Origin: Candidatus Woesearchaeota archaeon
Lineage (GTDB): Archaea > Nanobdellota > Nanobdellia > Woesearchaeales > GW2011-AR4
Reading direction: 5' to 3'
Length of the DNA: 12,540 nt
NCBI GenBank assembly: GCA_016211245.1
Contig: JACQSQ010000001.1
Span: forward strand, 1 to 12,540
In this document: piece after piece, positions 12,399 to 12,540 of the stretch
Layout: every line of letters begins with the position of its first letter
How positions within the stretch are numbered: position 1 is the first letter of the stretch
Translations under genes and position numbers: made by a program
Notes under the pieces: model-generated
What the model was told of the DNA's origin: nothing
What the model saw: the letters and a program-made list of their open reading frames with translations, nothing else
Database searches by the model: none

Positions 12399-12540
12399 TT
12401 AATCCTTCACGGCCAGCTTGATATCTTCTGATTTGATTGTTTTTCTTCCTGCGTGATTTGCCAATTTAATTGCCTTTACCGCAATCCCGTTTGCTATGTC
12501 CTCAATCGCATTCTTCAAGGCAACCTTGGCCTTGTCAGAC
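12399..12540 (-). CDS. Archaeal histone (partial, 5' end outside the window)
   Basis: The minus strand gives the last 46 residues of a histone-fold protein, beginning in the window with SDKAKVALKN. The long central helix IEDIANGIAVKAIKLANHAG leads into RKTIKSEDIKLAVKD and the stop. The RKTIKxEDIKLA ending, with the loop Arg and the paired Lys-Thr, is the archaeal HMf-type hallmark. Such proteins form dimers that wrap DNA. The missing part should be about 20 residues if it is a normal 65-70 residue single histone. It cannot be excluded that it is a longer or doubled histone. Confidence 0.93.
   Translation of the reverse strand, partial: SDKAKVALKNAIEDIANGIAVKAIKLANHAGRKTIKSEDIKLAVKD

Overview
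The window reads as a piece of an archaeal chromosome, probably from a small-genome DPANN-type lineage (Woesearchaeota-like; this placement is an inference). The archaeal evidence is direct: the tail of an archaeal histone, an aIF5A with its hypusine site, a 53-residue ribosomal protein L40e, and a Trm-G10-type tRNA methyltransferase. Several genes also have a TATA-like box about 25-28 bp upstream of the ATG, as in leaderless archaeal transcripts, while others have a GGTGAT or GGAGG Shine-Dalgarno site. The DNA is AT-rich, most visibly in the first 3.2 kb.

Layout: (1) 1-2778, a plus-strand operon for a polar amino acid ABC importer (binding protein, permease, ATPase). The ATPase carries an extra ~140-residue C-terminal domain that looks like the effector domain of archaeal TrmB-family transcription regulators. 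(2) 2779-3287, a gap with a hairpin plus T-tract and a minus-strand transposase remnant with a broken frame. (3) 3288-7796, a PfkB-family kinase, convergent with pcm and a small Rieske ferredoxin, then divergently PEP synthase. (4) 7799-9586, minus-strand Trm-G10-like methyltransferase and a cysteine-rich four-helix membrane protein. (5) 9689-10519, a small winged-helix protein and an unrecognised 158-residue protein, each with its own promoter. (6) 10536-12540, minus strand: histone (partial), aIF5A, L40e and an intramembrane M50 protease; the last three form a tight operon.

Most of the window is housekeeping: gluconeogenesis, protein repair, tRNA modification, translation and chromatin. The transporter block next to transposase debris looks like an acquired accessory unit. 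Its ATPase-TrmB effector fusion is the best candidate here for an undescribed arrangement: a ligand-sensing domain normally used in transcription control appears to be wired directly to a transporter motor, with no DNA-binding domain. No tRNA, rRNA or CRISPR array was seen.
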